From: VSJD01 sp041653875
GTDB lineage: Bacteria > Verrucomicrobiota > Kiritimatiellia > JAAZAB01
Assembly: GCA_041653875.1 (NCBI GenBank)
Contig: JBAZEM010000004.1
Span: 1-64,000 of the forward strand
Direction of reading: 5' to 3'
Length of the DNA: 64,000 nucleotides
Position numbers and translations under genes: made by a program. Shown piece by piece: positions 59,801 to 64,000 of this stretch (positions are counted from its first letter, which is position 1; each line of letters begins with the position of its first letter). The notes beneath the pieces are model-generated. The model was not told where the DNA came from. It did no database searches and was given only the letters and a program-made list of their open reading frames with translations.

Positions 59801-61944
59801 GTTTCCGGTGGTTTGTCGATGATCGCCTTCAACAGTTCCCGCCGGTCGAACACCCGGCGGACATAGTGCAGACTGTCTTGCAGGAAAAGCAATTGAGATT
59901 CCGTCCCGCACTGACCGACCGTCTGGCCGGCCAGAAATTTATCGCTGATGTGGCCCAGCATGACCTTGTAGATCACAGCCCGCCCGCTCATGGGCAGGCC
60001 GTTGTTGAACAGAACTTCTACGGTCAAATCGAAAAGTTGGTCGCAAAGCTCTTTCTGCCGTTGGTCAAGCGGGATGGTTTCTTTCGGGGGGATGAACTCC
60101 GTGGCAGGTTGCTTCTCCGCATCAGAATAGGCAACCGTCGTCACAAAGCCCGTCCCGGTCAAATCACGCTCGCTTTCGCCGGTGCGCTCCTCGCGGGTCA
60201 CGGCGACTTGTTCGCGGGGATACTGAACGCCGCCAAGGTATTCGGCCCAGTCCTGATCCAATGGCTTCTCTTCAAGTTCTTCCGGTTCCGGCAACTCGAT
60301 CTCCTCGCCTTCGTTTTGAGGTTCGGGAATCTCGATTGCGTCTTCGTTTGCGTCCACTTCCTCCGGTTCTTCGAGTCCCTCGTCGAGGTCAAGTTCCTCT
60401 TGTATGCCGACATCCGTCTTCACGTAGGCGTCAATCATTTGCCAGAGCCATTCGTGCTCCAATTTCGGATGGTCAACAACGATGAGCCGTTCCTTCTCGT
60501 CCTCCTTGCGTGGGAACACGCGCCGAAGGCCGCGCCCGATGACCTGCTGTCCGTACACCTTCGACGAGAACTTGCGAAGCAGGGCAATGACGGAGACCGC
60601 CTTCACGTCCCAGCCCTCGCGCAACATGAGCACGCTCACAACGGCGCTGTGGCGCTCTTCGTCCGCGTCGGTTCCGATGGTCATGGCAACTTGCAGTTCG
60701 GCTTTGCGCTGGTCCGCGCTGATATCCGTTGCCTCCGCGTCCTTCGATGCAATCACGAAGGTCTTTAGGCCGAGTTCTTCTTCGAGAACCCGCTTCGCGT
60801 TGTAGGCGTCTTTGATGCTGACGGCCACAACGAACAGGATTGGCCGGTATCTCCCGCCCTCCTGTGTTTCGTAGCGCCGCCATTTCGCTTGTCCGCCGAC
60901 CTTTTCGCTTTCCGCCGATTGGACAACCTTGCCCCCTGCCCGCTTGACCTGTTCCACCCAGCGGCGTTTGGCCATTTCCAACTGTTGGCGCAATGGCTTC
61001 GGACTCGTGACCCACTTGGTCGCCGGAATCTGTTTGGCGTCAATCTCCTCCCACGGCACTTCTTCCACGCGGACAACCTGACCGGTCTCCGTGTCGGTGT
61101 AGGTGAGTTCCACCGTCTTGATATTCGGTTGGCACACGTAAACCGTCTTGATGATCCCGTCCTTGACCGCCTCCTTGATCCCGTAAAGGCAGATCATGCG
61201 GCTTCGCGGACTCTCCCCGTCCGCGCGGTCGGGCGTCGCGGTCGTGTCCACGCGCATGACCGTCTTGCCGGACTGCGACAGCAGGTCAAGAATCTCGTCG
61301 TATTTTGGGGCAACTGTGTTGTGCGCCTCATCGTTGAAAACGGCAATCCGGCCAAGGTGGTTCAGGATTACGCCGAGATTCTCCGCACCCTGAGTGCTCG
61401 ACGTGTAAAGCTGGTGGATGTTGCCCAGTGTCACGGCGGCGCTTCGGATGCCAGCGCTTCCGGCCCCCGGTTGGAGAACGTGCAATGTCATGTCATGCAC
61501 GTAGTGGGCGAACTCCGGCGGGAACAGATTGAACCGCCGCCAGACGGAATCGTCCCGGCTCGGTTTCTCAAAGTCGGTCTTCAACCGCTCGCGCACGATG
61601 GTATTCGGAGAGAGCAAAAGGAAGGACCGCACCTCGTGGCAAACGCGCAGATAGGCCATAATCGCGGCGATGATCGTCGTCTTGCCGCCGCCCGTCACCA
61701 CGTTCAACAGGAGGTCTTTCCATCCCGCGTCGCGTGGCTTCAACAATTCATTGGTGAAGATCGCCCGAAGCACGGCGTCCCGCTGGTGCGGCCAGAGCGA
61801 TTGATATTTACCCGCCGGGGACTCCACCGCCAGATGCAGGAGATAATCCCGGACCCGGTCCGGCACCGCCGGACTACGGAACGATCCTGCCACCCAGTTT
61901 TGATACGCTTTCAGCGTTTCGCCATGGAACGAGTTGAACATCAT
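59797..61944 (-). CDS. SF2 DNA helicase, type III restriction (Res)-like
   Basis: A 715-residue superfamily 2 helicase/translocase. Motif I is NVVTGGGKTT (81-90), motif II NDEAHN (204-209), motif III DTTATPDR (233-240), with MLREGWDVKAV and motif VI YGQQVIGRGLRR (464-475) in the second RecA domain. The spacing and the 'EGWDVK' segment are typical of type III restriction Res subunits. Residues 516-560 are strongly acidic. The C-terminal 150 residues are not recognised, and I see no PD-(D/E)XK site there. No modification methyltransferase (Mod) is adjacent, so this is not a standard type III R-M system. It overlaps both neighbours by 4 bp. Confidence 0.86.
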   Translation of the reverse strand: MMFNSFHGETLKAYQNWVAGSFRSPAVPDRVRDYLLHLAVESPAGKYQSLWPHQRDAVLRAIFTNELLKPRDAGWKDLLLNVVTGGGKTTIIAAIMAYLRVCHEVRSFLLLSPNTIVRERLKTDFEKPSRDDSVWRRFNLFPPEFAHYVHDMTLHVLQPGAGSAGIRSAAVTLGNIHQLYTSSTQGAENLGVILNHLGRIAVFNDEAHNTVAPKYDEILDLLSQSGKTVMRVDTTATPDRADGESPRSRMICLYGIKEAVKDGIIKTVYVCQPNIKTVELTYTDTETGQVVRVEEVPWEEIDAKQIPATKWVTSPKPLRQQLEMAKRRWVEQVKRAGGKVVQSAESEKVGGQAKWRRYETQEGGRYRPILFVVAVSIKDAYNAKRVLEEELGLKTFVIASKDAEATDISADQRKAELQVAMTIGTDADEERHSAVVSVLMLREGWDVKAVSVIALLRKFSSKVYGQQVIGRGLRRVFPRKEDEKERLIVVDHPKLEHEWLWQMIDAYVKTDVGIQEELDLDEGLEEPEEVDANEDAIEIPEPQNEGEEIELPEPEELEEKPLDQDWAEYLGGVQYPREQVAVTREERTGESERDLTGTGFVTTVAYSDAEKQPATEFIPPKETIPLDQRQKELCDQLFDLTVEVLFNNGLPMSGRAVIYKVMLGHISDKFLAGQTVGQCGTESQLLFLQDSLHYVRRVFDRRELLKAIIDKPPET

Positions 61945-63251
61945 TCCTCCCGAGGCGCGGCACTGGCGTAATCGACGCCGGGTTCACGAACGATCGGAAA
62001 CTCGGATTTGCCGTCCAGAGCCAGAGACTCTTCCAGCCGCTTGAACTCCGGCGTCTCCCGGATGCTGTCCAACCACAGGAACAAGCGCACCATGCGGATG
62101 TTGAACTGGTATTCCCCGCGCTCGAAACCGTCGCGAATGACCTTCAGTTGCTTCAGTTTCGCCAGGAAATTCCCCAGTTTGCGTTTCTCGCTTTCGGTAA
62201 GTCCTTGTGCAACATCGGCCTTGCGGAAGTTCATATCCGGCCCGACGGCTGAGATTTTCCGGAGAATCGAACGATAGTCCTTGCTCCTTAGCATGGCGTA
62301 TATCTGTGGCGTCACATAGCGACTGCCGACCTCGCTGGCCGCAGTGAAAACGGCGTATTGCGCGTCCACCTTGTCAATGCGGTTGTCGCTGTCGCGCCGG
62401 AATGCGGTGTCCCCAATCAGTTGCATCATGTTCGGAAACCCGGCGGCATAGTGGGTCATCAAATCGAGCGCGTTATCGTCTACCGTCTTGCCGATCTTGG
62501 AAAACGTATCGGCATAGAACTCCCGCATTTCCGGCTCGGACATCCGGTCAATGTTGACGATCTTGAATATCCGGCCAACCGGCTCATGGTGCGAGATCAA
62601 CTCCCATCGCCGTTCTTCCACGCCGCACAACATCAGCAGAACCGGAACGGTCTTGCCGGTTAGCGCGTTCGTGTCAACCAACCCCTTCAGGAAATGGGCG
62701 AACTGGGCATTACTGGAGATTCCGTTAATCTCATCCAGAACGAGAAAGACACCCTTCACCCCGGCATCGCTCAACCGGGTGATCAGTTCACGGAAGAAGA
62801 CGAGGAGGTAGTTCACTGAAGCGAGGGAAGGCGCATCCTTCTTGAGAGCATCGAGGTTCAGGGAAACGCCAAATAAGCTCTGCTGCCCCACATACTTCCC
62901 CAGCCAATTCCTGATTTTTTCGTTTCGTTTGGGGTCGAATGCCCCGGACTGAACCGCCGCCGCAAGAATCTTCTCCGCCACATCGTCCATTGTGACAGCA
63001 TCGCTCAAGGTGGCGTAGATTCCGTGTAGTCCATGGTTTCTCTCGGCAACGGCCTGCGAATAACCTGCGATGGAACTCTTGCCGATGCCGTACTCCCCTT
63101 GAACAAAGATCGTCTCGGCGTGCCCCTGAGTGACCGGAATGATCCCGCGTGTCAGAATCAACTCAACGGCTTCCTTGCGTCCGTGAAAGAATTCAACCGG
63201 CACTGGGCCTTCAGGAAAGAACGGTTTGTTTCGGAAATCATCCGTCGTCAT
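61941..63251 (-). CDS. AAA+/STAND-like ATPase, Orc1/Cdc6-type
   Basis: A 436-residue P-loop ATPase. The N-terminus FFHGRKEAVELILTRG resembles the entry of Orc/Cdc6-type and STAND ATPases. Walker A is GEYGIGKSS (52-60), Walker B VFLVLDEI (168-175), and VPVLLMLCGVEERRWEL (202-218) fits a sensor strand. The C-terminal part (about 320-410) looks like a winged helix, DVAQGLTESEKRKLGNFLAK and following. TnsC-like or Cdc6-like loading of partners on DNA is possible. The start at 63251 (MTTDDFRNKPF) overlaps the TIR gene by 4 bp; a longer frame upstream is the shadow of that gene. Confidence 0.75.
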   Translation of the reverse strand: MTTDDFRNKPFFPEGPVPVEFFHGRKEAVELILTRGIIPVTQGHAETIFVQGEYGIGKSSIAGYSQAVAERNHGLHGIYATLSDAVTMDDVAEKILAAAVQSGAFDPKRNEKIRNWLGKYVGQQSLFGVSLNLDALKKDAPSLASVNYLLVFFRELITRLSDAGVKGVFLVLDEINGISSNAQFAHFLKGLVDTNALTGKTVPVLLMLCGVEERRWELISHHEPVGRIFKIVNIDRMSEPEMREFYADTFSKIGKTVDDNALDLMTHYAAGFPNMMQLIGDTAFRRDSDNRIDKVDAQYAVFTAASEVGSRYVTPQIYAMLRSKDYRSILRKISAVGPDMNFRKADVAQGLTESEKRKLGNFLAKLKQLKVIRDGFERGEYQFNIRMVRLFLWLDSIRETPEFKRLEESLALDGKSEFPIVREPGVDYASAAPREE

Positions 63252-63751
63252 GTCAACCTTCCTTGCTGTCCTGCGGCCTTTGCGGCTTCTTCGACCCATC
63301 CGGCGAAGTTCTGATACCCGTAGTTCAACCGCCAATCATAGACCTTCACAAGAGCCGAGAGCAGGCAGATGCGTCCGTTCCGCTCAAGTTGAAGTTTGTC
63401 GAACGGGTTTGCCCCTTGATAGTCGGCAAGGCCGTCTCGATTCTCGATGTTGTTGATGTGGATACCCAGCAAGCCGTTGCCCCGCTTGTAGCTTTGCTCG
63501 ATTTCATAGAGCACGTACTTTCGATCCGCCGTCTCCGCGCCGATCAGTACGACCGTGACCGAACTGTTGTCCAATCCCCGGTCAATCATCCGCTTGATGG
63601 ATTCGTCGCCCTTCTTCTTGGCCTCTTCCCAAAGCGAGGCGTCAAAGAAACCCGCCGCTTCCCGTTCCTGGGTAACCCAACTGTTGCGCACGACGTTCGC
63701 GCGCCAGATGTCGCGCTCATAGTGAAAACTGAAGAACACTCGTCTTGCCAT
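63248..63751 (-). CDS. TIR-like (ThsB/MTH538 family) protein
   Basis: A 167-residue protein with the MTH538-type TIR-like flavodoxin fold. It opens ARRVFFSFHYERDIWRANVV, matching the 'FxSFHYxxD' start of ThsB proteins. DNSSVTVVLIGAETADRKYV and YEIEQSYKRGNGLLGIHIN match the later core strands and helix. In Thoeris, ThsB senses phage and makes an NAD-derived signal. Here no ThsA (SIR2/SLOG) gene is seen; the next genes are an ATPase, a helicase and nucleases. The Glu in VLYEIEQ could be the catalytic acid, but this is inference. Confidence 0.74.
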   Translation of the reverse strand: MARRVFFSFHYERDIWRANVVRNSWVTQEREAAGFFDASLWEEAKKKGDESIKRMIDRGLDNSSVTVVLIGAETADRKYVLYEIEQSYKRGNGLLGIHINNIENRDGLADYQGANPFDKLQLERNGRICLLSALVKVYDWRLNYGYQNFAGWVEEAAKAAGQQGRLT

Positions 63752-63763
63752 TGTCCTTCCTCC

Positions 63764-64000
63764 TCATCGTATCAGACATTCCGCCACAATTATTCCGGCG
63801 ACTACGAGTAATACCGGAACATAGTAGCCCGCTTCGCTGGGCGAGAATAGCAGTTTGCTCCACGAATCGACCCTGTCATTGAACTTGTCCGGGTTCAGGT
63901 CGAACGGGTTGGCTGTCCACTGTTCCTCACTCATCATGCGAACTTCATCATACAACTGTCGGAACTTCGCTTCCAAACGAAGGTAGTAAGCGTCCAGGCC
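63764..64000 (-). CDS. Small membrane protein, 5' end beyond the window
   Basis: The minus-strand frame is open from the window edge and ends at 63764. The visible 78 residues contain a charged, probably helical part (AKFRQLYDEVRMMSEEQWT, then NPDKFNDRVDSWSKLLFSP) and a C-terminal membrane helix, YYVPVLLVVAGIIVAECLI. A TTG at 63976 could be a start, but the frame continues upstream of it, so the gene is treated as partial. It lies 12 bp before the TIR gene and is probably part of the same operon. No family is recognised. Confidence 0.55.
   Translation of the reverse strand, partial: GLDAYYLRLEAKFRQLYDEVRMMSEEQWTANPFDLNPDKFNDRVDSWSKLLFSPSEAGYYVPVLLVVAGIIVAECLIR

Noticed and set aside
61941..63251. 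AAA ATPase as TnsC of a Tn7-like transposon with the TnsA-like nucleases
   Set aside because: No TnsB (DDE transposase) or transposon ends are seen, and a TIR gene and SF2 helicase lie in the same operon; a defence role fits better, though a distant link cannot be excluded.

Overview
The window is 64 kb of GC-rich chromosome from a Gram-negative bacterium. BamA, a Skp/OmpH-type chaperone and LpxD show an outer membrane with lipid A. The gene style suggests the PVC superphylum, most likely the Kiritimatiellota/Lentisphaerota/Verrucomicrobiota side: Gfo/Idh oxidoreductases paired with sugar isomerases, URO-D-like proteins, large sodium/solute symporters, a four-helix-bundle 'suffix' protein, and intergenic gaps full of word-like repeats. 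The lineage is inferred from gene style; there is no rRNA in the window.

Layout. 0.1-3.7 kb: a small sugar-metabolism operon (isomerase, Gfo/Idh oxidoreductase, truncated URO-D-like gene) with a divergent AraC regulator. 4.0-4.6 kb: a MazF-type toxin-antitoxin pair. 4.9-10.4 kb: purL (with two PurS-like N-terminal domains), purQ and hisH. 10.4-16.2 kb: four-helix-bundle/zinc-ribbon protein, panC, vapBC, a PreA-like iron-sulfur dihydropyrimidine/dihydroorotate dehydrogenase overlapping an acetyltransferase, and dtd. 16.3-21.9 kb: a sugar-acid operon (oxidoreductase, SDR, 2-hydroxyacid dehydrogenase, KDPG aldolase fusion, sugar kinase). 22-28.5 kb: a small membrane protein and two solute:sodium symporters around a CBM9-like lipoprotein. 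28.9-35.0 kb: a secreted coiled-coil protein, an HTH-PTS EIIA fusion, an rRNA methyltransferase, a DEAD-box helicase and fhs. 35.0-46.0 kb: a long housekeeping run ispE, tRNA-Gln, prs, rplY, pth, rpsF, ssb, rpsR, rplI, dnaB, bamA, skp, lpxD. 46.6-52.2 kb, all on the minus strand: a Cys-rich secreted protein, a thioredoxin-like protein, groL, groS and dnaK. 52.5-58.9 kb: a GT10 fucosyltransferase-like gene, trpS, scpA, scpB, pheA and hisC. 58.9-64.0 kb, minus strand: a tightly overlapping operon of a membrane protein, a ThsB-like TIR protein, an AAA ATPase, a type III restriction-like SF2 helicase and two paralogous PD-(D/E)XK nucleases. It looks like an anti-phage defence operon and matches no named system that I recognise.

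The second notable theme is a set of short palindromic or 'word-like' repeat families in most intergenic gaps. They sit nested inside each other, one copy has 9-bp flanking direct repeats, and several run in frame into proteins: PurL internally, and ScpA, ScpB, the SpoU methyltransferase and the four-helix-bundle protein at their C-termini. All coordinates come from reading the sequence. Family assignments come from motif recognition, not database searches.
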